Origin: Drosophila pseudoobscura
Taxonomy: Eukaryota; Arthropoda; Insecta; Diptera; Drosophilidae
Reading direction: 5' to 3'
DNA length: 64,000 nt
Assembly (NCBI RefSeq): GCF_009870125.1
Contig: NC_046680.1
Coordinates: 17,131,501 to 17,195,500 of the forward strand
The notes beneath the pieces are model-generated. The model was not told the DNA's origin. It was given only the letters and a program-made list of their open reading frames with translations, and ran no database searches. Shown one piece after another: positions 37,301 to 49,586 of the stretch (position 1 is the first letter of the stretch; every line of letters starts with the position of its first letter). A program made the position numbers and the translations under genes.

Positions 37301-40300
37301 ACAAATCCACAACCACTCCGATTGTCGGCGCCTGTCATTGAGACTGCCCCATCTGTGGTGGGCCCTGTCGCAAAAGTCTCTAATTAGTTGCCAGTCGCTC
37401 TCCCAGAGACATTTTGCAACACAGATTACGGTGGGTTGGCGGCAATTAATGCAATTAATGCCTGCACTGGCCACCGCGCCGAGTCGCACTAATGTCGCCT
37501 CATAACTGCAATTCAGGGCAGTAAAAACGCACTGGGTTAATGCTAATTGCACACGCATTAGGCCCTGTACCCACGCCGGCTATCTAATTAAGGCCCTTTG
37601 GCGGTCTTCTGGAGGCCTGGCAAAAAGCCTTCAACTGGAACTGGAACTGAAATCGGGGCCGAAGGGAGGCTTTGCTGATCTGATGATGGTTGATCTTTCT
37701 TCTCGGATAGTTGCATCTAAGGGTTCTTCTACTCGCGGAGAACATCCACAGCTCTTACGAAACGCCACGTGCTGATTGATAAATAATTTCTCCACCGCCC
37801 ACAAAGTATCTCCCCAGCAGCCGAGTGCTGCGAGTACTATTAAATTGTGATTTAGCCAAGTGTGAGCCATCAAATGAATGCGCATAAATTAGGTAACCAG
37901 TGAGCTGGGCAGCTGGGCAGCAGGGCAGCAGGAGAGCAGGTGAGCGGAAGCGGGGTAGGTCCGTACTCCCCGTCCAGCTCGAATAAGTTGTAAAATTTAA
38001 CGAGCATAATTAAGTGCAGGCCATAGGAGGCGGGGGGAGGCATGGGGAGGCATGGGAAGGCGGGAGGCGTTACCCACTCTTCTGGCCAATAAATCGCAAC
38101 TGCCGGGCACTGGCGAGTGGCGGTCGAAGCAGTCAGAGATTATGTAAATGGCTCACAGCCGTGGAACATTGGGGCACTGTCTGTGGATAGTATTTCTGGG
38201 CACTGCTCTGGGTAGAATGGTGTCTTTCGTGTTGACAATAGATAACGCTGCGAGCTGTAAATTTATGCTAAGCCGAACTCTGACCTTGTGCCCCAGAGAC
38301 AACACTTGAGTTTTGTTCTTCTTCTGCCCCTCATTGATTGCAGTAATCAGCCAGAGGTTGTTTGTTGGTTGATTGTTTGATTATTCGGAGGAGAACGTTG
38401 GATTTCGATTAACCTTGTCTGGCTCTTGCCGCATTGAACATCAGCGACCGTCAGCGGCGAGACGCTCTAAAATTCGTCGAATAACAAGCAGAAGCGCTCT
38501 GGCCCCAAAAATAGAATGGTCCGATACTACGATACATCCACTCAGAGATACTCGTACTACACATGCCTCAGAGTATGTGTGCTCTGTAATTACGGATGCA
38601 TATGAAGAGGAACTCCGCTTTTCGAGTGCTCCACTGCCGTATGCAGCTTTGGCTCCAGTTCCAGCCATAGTTAATCCCGCCATGCGGTGCAGTGAAGCGG
38701 CAAGCTCTTGACTTACCCACTGCCACTCCCGGCCCCGCCCACTCTCACTCTCCACCACACAACCACACAACCACCCACCCATCCACTCACACTTTTCCAT
38801 ACTCCCGCCTTTGCCCGCTTTCCTCTGCACTTTTCCTTTGGCTTATTCAAAGCAGAGCTATAGTTAATCTGGTTGTTTTTCCTGCTGCAGCCGTTTCCAA
38901 TTTCACAACTTTCGCTCTCTTTGGCGACTCTTCCCTGGCAACCGAAATTATTTCGGCTTAAATTGTCAATCCGTATTCATTTTTGAGGATCAACATGTAA
39001 AGCTACAGCACAAAGTAATTATTTCGTATTTTTTCGAGTTTTTTTACAACGACCTTCTATGCGATTTCCATCCATCCGTGGCACACACATACTTTTGTGG
39101 TTTTATATGGATGTTATGGATTACGAAGTTCAGAGATGAGTCTCTATCTCTTCCCTTTCATTGTCCTTTTTATATTAATATTTTTCCCTCATTTTCATAC
39201 ATTTTCTTCCAAGGGCCTTCACCAAAGTAATTCATTTTAGTTTAGATTAAAAAGTATCTTTTCAAAATGTTATAAGGCCAAAGAAGCAGAGGCAGGGACT
39301 TGGACGAGTACTTTTTCCTAAAATGAGAAACATTTACAGCTAAATCCTCATTTTTGAGGAGAAGAGAGGACTTGCAGTGGCAGCTTAAACTAGTTTTTCC
39401 TCTAGTTTTTCCCTCAAAGAGCCATTGAAACCGATGTTCAGCAGCACAAACGCGGCCCGAGATGAATGTTGCCTGCTGGGGCGACTTTGCGGCATGTTTC
39501 CTTCTGATACATTCATACGAGTATCCATCCATATGTACTTGCCACACATGCCTCCCACGCCACTTGACACATGGCAATTGTAAAGCGGGGAGGGAAGGCG
39601 TCGGGGCTGGGTAGGATTGAGGATTGAGGCAAGTGTGCAAACAGCATGTACAAAGCTGCCAAAACATGTTGAGACCTCGTCTCCGAGCACAAAAGCTCAA
39701 ACCAGACATGTAATCATAGTTTGGGGCTTAAGGAACTTAGGGCTGTTAAGCCCCGAGGATAACAGATTAGTTCCCATCGTTCCTTGATAGCTTATTGATA
39801 TTACAGTTTGATGTTAATCATAATTTCTGGGTCTTAAGGATTTCTCGTCCAAGAGTCTCTTCGGAAACGTATCCTCTTTGATCTGAAACCTGTCGCGTCT
39901 TGACTGTGGATGCTTATTATCTTTATAGGGTCTACAATGCTTCTATATTCATGCCCAACTATTACAATAGCCTCTGGAGGGTGCTCCCCCTACATCTTTT
40001 GGCATTGTCCATCGGTGCTGCTGCTGCTGCTGTTGAAGGCAAAACAAAACGCTTGAAGAGGTGCCAGTGCCAGTGCCAGCCGTATCCATTTGAATACACT
40101 CATATGCATAATCCCATTCGTGCTCGCATCCATATCTCGTCAGCAGTCAAGGTCAATGGTGATTCGTGGCAGAGTGACCGTTTGACATTTTGACACAAAT
40201 AAGCTGTCAAAACGGAATCACAGCAGAGGCAGTGGTGGAGGTAGTGCCAGTGGTAGTGGCAGAGTCAGCGGTGGCAACAAGTGTGTGGCAGCAACAAGTG

Positions 40301-43300
40301 CAATTCGTCGACTCTGAACTTGAAATGTTGTGCAAGGCAATCATTCAGTGTGTGGTAGGGGCGGTGGCGGTGGCGGTAGCGGTGGGGCCGGACATCCGTG
40401 ACTTTTTGGGCAGGCGGAGAATTACATATTAAATGCAGACAATGGAAAGCGGGAAACCCGAAAATTGGACAAGAGCAAACCAGTCGGCTGCCAATTAGTG
40501 TTGCATTTGTTCGGCCTGCATGTTGATGCGGCGCCCCGCCACAAGTGCAAATCTTGCAACAATTTACAGCAAATGCCTCAATATATGCATTTCCATTTTC
40601 ATTTGCATTTGCATTTGCGTGATTTAATTTTCCAGCTCGTGTATTCGTTCGCTGGGCCTGCGGCATGTTAATGTGCTCAAAAACGGGTTTATGGCACTTG
40701 GCCAGAGAGCGCCATTATGATGGAAATTATGATGGACCCATAATCGTAATAGTGGGTTTTGGGTTCAAGTCTGTCCGCTGCCGTTCATTGTTCGGCCATT
40801 GTGCGGCGCCGTGGTCCAAATTGAAACAATTAAGACAATTTAAATCAATTGAAAGCTGATATATCGATGTCACCGGATGCCATGAACTTGAAAAATTACC
40901 ATTTAATTCGCCAGCTCAATGCGTTTGCTTTTTTCCTTCTCTTATGCGAGTATTAATACGATTTTAATGGGTCTCGGTTTCGGTCTCGGTCGCAGTCTCG
41001 ACTCCAGACTTCGATCCAAACTCGATTATACGAATACTAATGGCTGGATGGAACTTCGAGTGTTTTGTTTCAGTTCTGACATTCTTTTTCTTGATTGGAG
41101 AACAACTGAAAAAAAAGTAAAAGGAAAACCAAACACTAATAAATTATGCCTGGCGCATATCTGTCCTGCCGTGCTTAATTCCTCTCAGACAGTCGTAGAT
41201 TACAAAATCTGAATAAATGATCAGCCATGCCAAGAAAGCGATCATTTGTCAGCCCACTGGAACGCACAGCTGTACTTGGGCCGGATCTAAGGCATTCATT
41301 AGCCGGACCCAAGAATCCGGCGAGCTCTTTATTTAAATTATTTTCGTTTGTATTTAAAATGTTTGTTTCATATTTGAATTTCGCTTGGAAACATGTTTTG
41401 GAACCAGGTTCTTTCCGTCCATGCTTATCACTCCTGACTCTGACTGGTTTATCTGTGTTTTGGCCCGCTGGCAATTCCGGTTCGACGAACCTTTCACTTA
41501 TGGACGCTCTGCGAATTCCACGAGCTGTTAAATAATCTTCAGATCGTGACAGAGATGAGTTTGGGTCTAGATCTGATCTACTGTCTTTGGGTGGGGTTTG
41601 TTGGGGTTGCCACAACAGCTGTGGCAGTGGCAGTATCAGTAGCCAAATGGTGTCCGTGTCCCCGGCCATCGGTCACCTCATGGCACATCTCATTTATTTG
41701 TGGTTTCCATTGAGCAATGAAATGCTAAAACCGCATCATGAAATTGAAATATTTATTTGCCTACTTTTAATAATGTGTGCGCTGGTCGGCTTTGAATGAA
41801 ATATTAATTACAGTTTTACGAACGGGCAGAAAGAGCGGAGGTGGAGGATGGGTTGGGTGTCTGTGCATTGTCAATGACCGCATTTGTATATTAATTATTT
41901 GAGTTTGTTGCCTCATTAATTTGGCCAAAGTAACACCCACCCACAACTGTTTTGCTGTAAGCCATCTGGCTTTTGTCTCTCTCTTTCTCTCTTCGTCTCT
42001 CTTTTCTATTTATAGATGCTTATATTTGCCAGAGATGCGCCTTGTGTCGTAATACTCATGCATTCATCGTGAAATGCGATGATTGATTGTCAGCCATCGT
42101 TCGGAGGAGGTTCAGCCGTAAATGGAACAGTTGGAAAACCATTTAACGACAGACAAACAAATTTCCAAATAAAGTTGTAAATGGTGCATACAGAGCCACC
42201 CCACCCTACCCCACCCCAGCCCACCCACTATACGCCAGATGTATCTAGAAATAGCAGCAACGGAAGAAGAGCCAGTGGCCTCGTAGCATTAGATATTATC
42301 CAATTTCAGCTTCATTTTTTTTAGCAGCTGTGTTTGCGTATGTATTTAGTATATGTTCAAAATTTAATTTTAATGGATTTCCCATTTCTTTCTCTGCTTT
42401 GTTCCATTCAACAGGTTTCGCTAAAGAGACAAACTTGTTAGGGGCTTTCGATGACGCTTAGTCGAGCAATTAATGCAAGAAACTTAGTGGGAGTGGGAGG
42501 CAGGGCGAGGAATAAACCTAGTCAAACATATCCGTTCGATGAATCAATTTACAACCAATATGGAGTGGCTGCTCGAATGGTTCTGAGCTAATGAATTACT
42601 TCCACCTGACGTGCCACTACCAATTGGGTCGGATGTCTCTTCGCAAGTCCCCAATTTGGTGGCTGGACAGCAGAATGTGTTCGATTATTTGGTGTGACAG
42701 GAATTTCTATATATGATTAGGCAAAACCCCGAAACAGACAACACCAAAATACGAATTAAAGGCTTCGCGGAATTAAGTCATCAGCTGAATGATTGGCCAA
42801 TCGCAGGTCGCATCGGGTTTCCTGTGAGGAATGAAATCCACCAGCACGATGTAATATCAAAATAAATTCCAGACCAATTTAATTTCAATTTATTTGCCAT
42901 TGAAATTGTTGAAATTCGTCCTATATATTGTATTTGTTGAAATGCTTTTTGGCACCCACTCGAGGGTCTCTCTATGGATGGTAGGGTATTCCCGAGGTTC
43001 GGCTTGCCCTGTTCTGCATTTACGAGTGCCATTAAAGGCCAGGACAATATAAAATTGGTTTCGGTCTGCGCCTGTGTCTGGTTCTCTGGGTCTCTGTTCT
43101 GCGTCTATGTTCTATTTGCTGGTAATCCTTATCTAATTTATGCAAATTCCGTATCGGTTTAATGACACAATAGACGCCGTGGGGCGCACGATTTGCGGCG
43201 ACTAATACGTTTGATTGTAATTAGTTGTAATTGGTTTATGTTAATAGCTTTGCGTCCGTTCGTCCGTCCGTTCGTCCGTCCATCTGTTAAATAAAACTTA

Positions 43301-43301
43301 C
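34355..43301 (-). other. Probable 9-kb first intron of the tail-anchored gene
   Basis: Bounded on the left by the acceptor TTTCTGTTGCAG at 34355 and, if the 43.3-kb exon belongs to this gene, on the right by its donor. No coding exon was found. It has many A/T runs typical of fly regulatory introns, several simple repeats, and a 170-base segment flanked by GGGTA/TACCC words (36704-36872). Confidence 0.5.
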
Positions 43302-43505
43302 CTCACCCGAGCACTTTAAACTGTGACCAAAGTTGTTCCTTTTCCGATGATATTGTTTCTGCTCGCGTTGCATAAATGTTTGGCGGCTTTGCACATAAAA
43401 AAGCTAACAGTCGGTGAAACAGAAATTGGTTAGCAACAATTGCATTAATGTTTGGGTTTCAATTGCCAAATACACAGAGAGAAACGCACACATATGTACA
43501 CCACA
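43302..43505 (-). other. Candidate 5' non-coding exon of the tail-anchored gene
   Basis: A strong - strand donor GTGAG|GTAAGT ends an exon at 43302. The nearest downstream acceptor of the right kind is the one at 34355. Its open frame (from ATG at about 43373) does not join the MPICKSS frame, so the exon would be untranslated or carry a uORF. A start near 43505 is only a guess. Confidence 0.35.
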
Positions 43506-44331
43506 CTGGACGGACACTCGGAGAAAACTTGAATGCAAAACGAGCGGCGCGGCGGCGACAACTTGTTCGAAAAAAGTCAAATGGTCAAGTAGACGCCGCC
43601 GTCGAATGGAGTTGATTAAAAAAATTGTGTAAAATACCGCCAGACGATGCGTCGTCGCGCCAGGCCCCGGACAAAAGCTATTTTAAAGTTTTTTTTTTTT
43701 TTTTTTTAATTTCTGTCTCTTCTTCGGCAGCGTTTTGTTTTATCATCTGTGGTCTTTTTTTGGAGGGAAAAACAAAACCCAAAATCCACGGCAGACAAAA
43801 TAAAACGAAAAGCCCACAAATATTGCAGCAGAAGATCAGCAAAGCGCACGCCAAAAATCAAACTTATGCAATTTCTTTTTGTTTATTCCCAATTTCTGCT
43901 TCTGCACTTCTCTCTCCCCGCCTTCTTCGCCTTCTTTCGCCTCTTTCTTTCTTCGTGCGGCTCTCACACAATCTTTCTGGCTGCGCCTTTTGTTATTGCT
44001 GTTTAATGCACTTTTTTCACACACACAACATTGCAGTTTCGCAGCTCTGGAGATCTGCACGAAGTCGTGTCAGAATTCCATATCGGCTGCTCTGTTATTC
44101 CTATACTATATTGTATTATCTCCCAGTGCCGTGAACCACCTTCTTATAGCGACGATGCGCGGCTGCGTGGAACACCACATACAAAAAGCACAAGCGACGC
44201 CGACCGACAAGCAACCGACACAACCAACGACGTGAACGAGTTAAAAGAAACTGGCAGCGAACGCTAGCCGCCAGCGCAAAGACAAGACTCTCGGCGGAGT
44301 CGGTCACTTGGTTGATGTTCATTCGTCGCCT

Positions 44332-44392
44332 CCGTCGCCGCCGCCGCCGCCGCCGCCGCTGCCGCCGGCGCTGCCGCTGCTGCTGATCTTGC
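44332..44392 (+). repeat. CCG/GCTG trinucleotide run
   Basis: Simple trinucleotide repeat in a GC-rich local zone. It could lie in an untranslated first exon, but no donor or start site could be tied to it. Confidence 0.75.
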
Positions 44393-47300
44393 GATATACA
44401 CTACCATCGGGTGGTGGCACTTATCAGAGGAGTTTCCCACATGAGAGGGAAAAAGTTGATCAAGTTGTCGGTGGTATTTTTATTTGCACTTCTCTAAAAA
44501 GATTTTTCGAATATTCGGGTCACCCGATCAGTTTTCGTTTGATGGTTATAAAAGTAAGGGCAAAGAAGGGCAGGGATCACTTTTAGGATGTATCCATTGC
44601 AGTGGTCGCGCACGGCCAAGTCTTCAGAGGATGGGAAAGTGTTCTGCTGCCGTTCTGCCGCCTCACGTACAATACCATTTAGATCTTTCTATTTCATATT
44701 CGATCGGTGACAAAAGCAAATGGCATTTCTACTTGCTTCTTACATAAATACATACATGAATTCTATTTATACTGTTTGTAGCATACTTTTTGGCCGTCCG
44801 CAAACCACAAATACATATGTATAATACATATATTACATGCATACTTGCATACATACAATTTGTGTATAATTCAGGTTGAATAAATATACATTGATATTGA
44901 TAAACTGACTCTGAGAAGTCTACCAAAATATATACCTTTTCAATTTTCTAATGTTTCCGTAAATAAACCAAAAATTTACCATTAAAAAAAATTATTTTTC
45001 ATTTAAACTTTTTAAATTCCCGTTAAATGTATTCAAAAATCAAGTAGTGGGCATTAGTTCTACTAAAATTCGCGAATTTGGGCCCAATTTAATTTCAGAG
45101 TTTACAGTTACCTTACAATATGCCTTAACTTAAGTTTCGGCTTCAAAATATATACCTATTTGTGCCTGTTTCTCGCCTATATTTATATTTATTTACAGGT
45201 CAAAAGATATATTCCTGATTCGCAACATCCAAACAGTTTTGTTGTCAAATCTGAGGTGACTTAAAGGTAGCGTACTCCTTTGTGATGAGCATCCCTGGTC
45301 TTGGTCGTCCTGGTATTGATTCACAACCGAAGGACGTGTTTTCGTTTGGATGATTTTTGGCAATCGGCTGCCTTTATTTCCATTTGGGCTTCATAGGATT
45401 CACCTTGGATTATTTAACGCACACAGACAGATGAAAAAAATTATAAAAAGTGGTCTTTCATGCCAGAGCACCGCCACTCAGTCATTGACGTCACACAATT
45501 ATGGCTTGGATGGGGGGGCCCCGTGGTCTCCTGTGGGATTACGGAGAGAGTAGCTGCAACATTCGCCCAGCACCCAACATTAAAGCGAGCGTAATGGGGC
45601 GTAAAACAATAACACAAAAAATGGGCAAACATTAAGGTTTCATATCCCTCTCCGGCTATTTTGAATGGAGATTATTGAAGGAACCGCTGCAGCTGACGTA
45701 AATCGGTGAGTGGTGCTGCACGGGCTTATGATTCAATTAGGCCGCCGCCCCAACCATCGAAATATCATTGTCTTTGGTGGCGGTGACCCTAGGAGACCTA
45801 GACCGAGACCCCGCACCTCTCCGGGATTTCGCTGGGCGTGTTGCTCGTCTTATGTCATCCTGGTCTGCGCAGGGCTTCCTTTCGTGCCACACCAAGGAGC
45901 AGGAGGGTGCAGGAGGGTGCGGTGTGCAACAAACGCTTCAAGTGAAATCCTATTTATTTGCCAATTTTACATTCGAGTGCACAGTCGTGTCGGGTCGGTG
46001 ACGTCAGCACAATGGCTAGGCGCCACATCAGAAGCCAAAAACTATTCTCCCTTCCCCCCGCCCCCACACACACACACACACACACTCACAGAGCAGCTGC
46101 AGAAAAAACGCATAATTTCATTACCAAAGCCCGAGGTTTGTTTTCAATGATGTCATATGGTCGCTGCTCTGGCCGGAAGTCCGGCGAGTCCTGGCCAACG
46201 CATGCGCACTTCCGCCTACACTCTGCGTCTCTTCTTATCTTGGCTTGTGACGTCATTGTTCTCTTAGCAGAGTCTCCTCTCTCTGGTGTGTGTATGTGTG
46301 ACTCTTCGCGGGTTTGTGTGTGAGTCCAGCAGCTGTTGTTATGGACATGTCTTTGCTGTTCATTTGCGCTGCCTGCTGCCCCACTATGAAGGCTTATCCC
46401 AAAGCCGCGTGGCCTGGCAGCCAGGACATTGATGAGGCAGGACATTAACCTCAAGGCTCTCTGATTGAAATATTAAATTACGGAGCAGCAGCGCTTCCTT
46501 TTGATAACATTTTCCAGTAATTTGTTGGGATGGATACTCGTGTGTTTGTATTTGATTTTGCCCAAAGGCTACACGCACACAAACGAATATAATGTAATGC
46601 AAACAGTGTGCAAATTTTCTTTATCAATACTCTTGGCCATTTGCCGTCTTGCCCTCTAAGCCCCCCCCTTTTAAGCCATTAGTGCAGAGGCACAGCGAAA
46701 GCTAAACAAACAAATTCGAGCCAAACAATCCCTTCAAGCGCCCCGCTGTTCTGTTGTTCCGTTGTTTCTCCTTTCCGCTTTTCCGGTATGCCGCTCTTCC
46801 GCTCTTCCGCTCCATCTTCAAGTCGAAACTCGATTGACATTGACGCAAACGTAAAATAAATCAAAACGCAAAGTATTCTTGTAAAAACATGAAAAGTTTC
46901 CTTCTGCAGGGGGTAGCCGGCGAAAGTCAAAGGCAGAGCCAGAGCCAGAGCCAGAGTCAGAGAAAAGCCGATGGCTGCATAACAAATTTATGGCCGGAAG
47001 TGATTTTCGCTGAAATCCAATCAATAAAAAATTATGCTACTGCTAAAAATAAAAGCCAAACCAGAGCAGACGACCATCCGGCCACGGCCGAGCCAAAACA
47101 GACGGAGGAACAGCAGTAGAGCAGTAGGGTTTCGGATGAGTTCCGATCCAATTTCTGGCCCAGCGGGAAGATGGCGGCTGCCTGAAGTAGGAAACGATAA
47201 AATGGTAACGACTCCTGCATGGCAGTCGCTGTGTGAGTGTGCGTTTGTTTGTGTGTGCGTGTGGATTCACAGAATATCTCTATGGCAGAATAGAGAGAAT

Positions 47301-48685
47301 GAAGGGTGGGGAGAGGCTCGGCCTGAAGTGGCAATCTGCTGTAAAACGCTGAAAAATTGCCGCAAATTTAAGGCGTAGTATGGGAATGGAGAGTAGAAGA
47401 AACATACTCTGTATAAGTACATAAAACAAGGGAAACCCCTGTACCGGATGTTCCAACTATGGAATACCCGCTTCCACAGTTTAGAAGTTGAAAAGTTGAT
47501 TTCTTTATTTCTTCTAACCGATATTTGTACCGATAAATGTACTTAGATGCGGTCGAACATCCTTTCTGGCGCTTTCAATATACCCTTGCCGTCTACGATT
47601 ACTGGGTATAGAAATGCTACGGTTGTTCTGCCTTAACCTATACTCCTCTCATGCCTCTTCCCTCCGCCGTCAAATCGGCGTACATTTTGATGCTGGAAAA
47701 TGTTCGAAATAAATGAATACTGAGGAGGAGCTTCCTTCCATAGGCAAGTACTTCGATTAAATGTAAATTCGATTAGTGATTTTTGATAAAGTCAAGATGG
47801 GAGAGCTTTGAAAAACACAAAAAGCAGCATTTTCATCTCTAAAACAAGACTCAATATATATTATAATGGAAATTAAATGCAAGCTAAACCCTCGGAAAAA
47901 TGTAATCAGAATCATCTCTATAGGGAATCTTTTTTTGAGGCCATGAATTACTTTAATTTCCGTGGGCTGTGTGGTCCTTACTATACGATTGAAGAGTATT
48001 GCAATTTAATTTAATCCTAAATAGTACCGAACATTACTGTATGCGTCGAAACTTATCCTGCAAATATTTATTAATATTAAATTTCGGAGCAGAGCTGAGC
48101 GGAACGGAGCGGATCCCGGTTGGACTCCAAGTTATGCGCCATTTGAGATAAATCAACAGAAAGCTAAATGCAAACGAGGCCAACACCAACACAGATACAG
48201 AATGTAATACACACACACAATGATACAAAGAACAATAGCAAAAGTAGCAGTAAAAGGAACAGCAACAAAAACAATGCGAAACAGGGATAAGGGATAACAG
48301 CGGGGACCGCAGCATTGGATACCCTACAGTCGGACTCTTTTGGGTGTCCCGAAAATATCTGCACGGCCGTGACAACAAACGGATAGATGGAGGGAGTTGC
48401 TTCCCTAAATGATTGCCTGCAAAAGGGGACCAAAAAGATGACACCCTCTGCGGGAAGGGTATAACAATAACAAAGACAATCAGCAAGAACAAGCAGGCCA
48501 GCGGTGGCGGCGGGCGAAGGTGGAACCCATTCCCAAGGCAAAAAGCGTTTCTGAGAGAAATGTGAAAATAAACATAGAGCGGAAATTGGGGAAGAAGCGG
48601 GAGAACAATAGTCCGAGAAGAAATCAGGAAAAGCACAAACTGTTCCTTGGCTAATTTATGGGCAAAGCGCACACAAAGACACTCA

Positions 48686-48689
<4 letters not shown>

Positions 48690-48719
<30 letters not shown>
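48690..48719 (+). repeat. AC dinucleotide microsatellite
   Basis: Fifteen uninterrupted AC units. Confidence 0.95.
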
Positions 48720-48723
<4 letters not shown>

Positions 48724-48897
48724 TAACAGAATTAAACACGTGCAATTCGACCAAAACGGGAGTTCAAGTCTGATGCCTGCTCAGTGACGTCATAAGCATA
48801 AGCAGAACTGGTGATAAGAAAACTGCAGTCCATTTCCATGCACGCCACCCCACAGACAGCATCCACAAAGAGAGTCGCGGCTACAGCTGAGACAGCG

Positions 48898-49037
48898 AAA
48901 GAGAGCGAGCGAGAGACAGCAACAGCAACAGCAACCTGATAACAATGGGTGGGACGCCTGTTCTCCCGCACAGCCAAAACGAAATCCACAAAGTGAAAGA
49001 GAGCCAAAGAGAGCGCAAAGCGAGAGCGAGAGCGAGA
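48898..49037 (+). promoter_or_regulatory. GAGA-rich upstream element
   Basis: Clusters of GAGAG/GCGAGAGCGAG words lie just ahead of the TATA box at 49049. GAGA-factor binding to such runs is usual at fly promoters with paused polymerase. Confidence 0.5.
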
Positions 49038-49048
49038 CCTCGCCTGAG

Positions 49049-49586
49049 TATAAAAGGCGCCACAGTGGCATCCATACGCTCCGTTCGAAAGTGGAACTGC
49101 CGGCGAAAGCAACCCAGAGAAAGCTCCTGCCCCAAAAAGTCCCATTTCTCCCCAGAGCCAACAACAAAAGCACCAGCAAAAGAGTTAATAAAACATTAAT
49201 AAAATACGAGAAACAAATATATTTTTGTAGTAAATGTAGAAATAATAAAAACAAAACAAACAGAGTAAATCAAAAGAAACAAATGCAATGCAAAGTGCGC
49301 GAGTGCTAGATCAAGAAGAACTGCTTTAAGTGTGCAAAAATATGTGACATAAATTACAGGCCCGAAATTAGTTGAAACAAAATCTGTTAAACATTTGCCA
49401 TGTGCCATAAATTAACGTGAATACATTGTTGTTACACGAAAGGAACTGCGCAGCAAAATATGCTAGAAAAACGTATGAAAAGAGCTACAGTAGCGGCCAT
49501 AAGTGTAAGCAGCATGCTGCAATAATAATTTAAATAAAAACAGCAATAACAGCGGCAGCAACAAGAGGAAAAGCCAACAGCCAGAG
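49049..49586 (+). promoter_or_regulatory. TATA promoter and non-coding first exon, probably of Dgk
   Basis: TATAAAAGG at 49049-49057 should start transcripts near 49080. The exon would end at 49586, before a strong donor (CCAGAG|GTAAGA). It has no useful ATG frame, so it is 5'UTR. The next + strand gene is Dgk, 13 kb downstream, whose first coding exon needs an upstream exon. Assignment to Dgk is inference. Confidence 0.55.

Larger units (their letters stand above)
43506..49048. other. Non-coding block, two microsatellites and CCG run
   Basis: No supported gene. It holds a poly-T tract (about 43687-43708), a CCG-rich run (44332-44392) inside a GC-rich zone that might be a 5' region, a CA run (46065-46085), an AC run (48690-48719), and several GGGTA/TACCC elements near 47.58 and 48.32-48.46 kb. 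A GAGA-rich stretch closes it at 48.90-49.04 kb. Confidence 0.55.
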
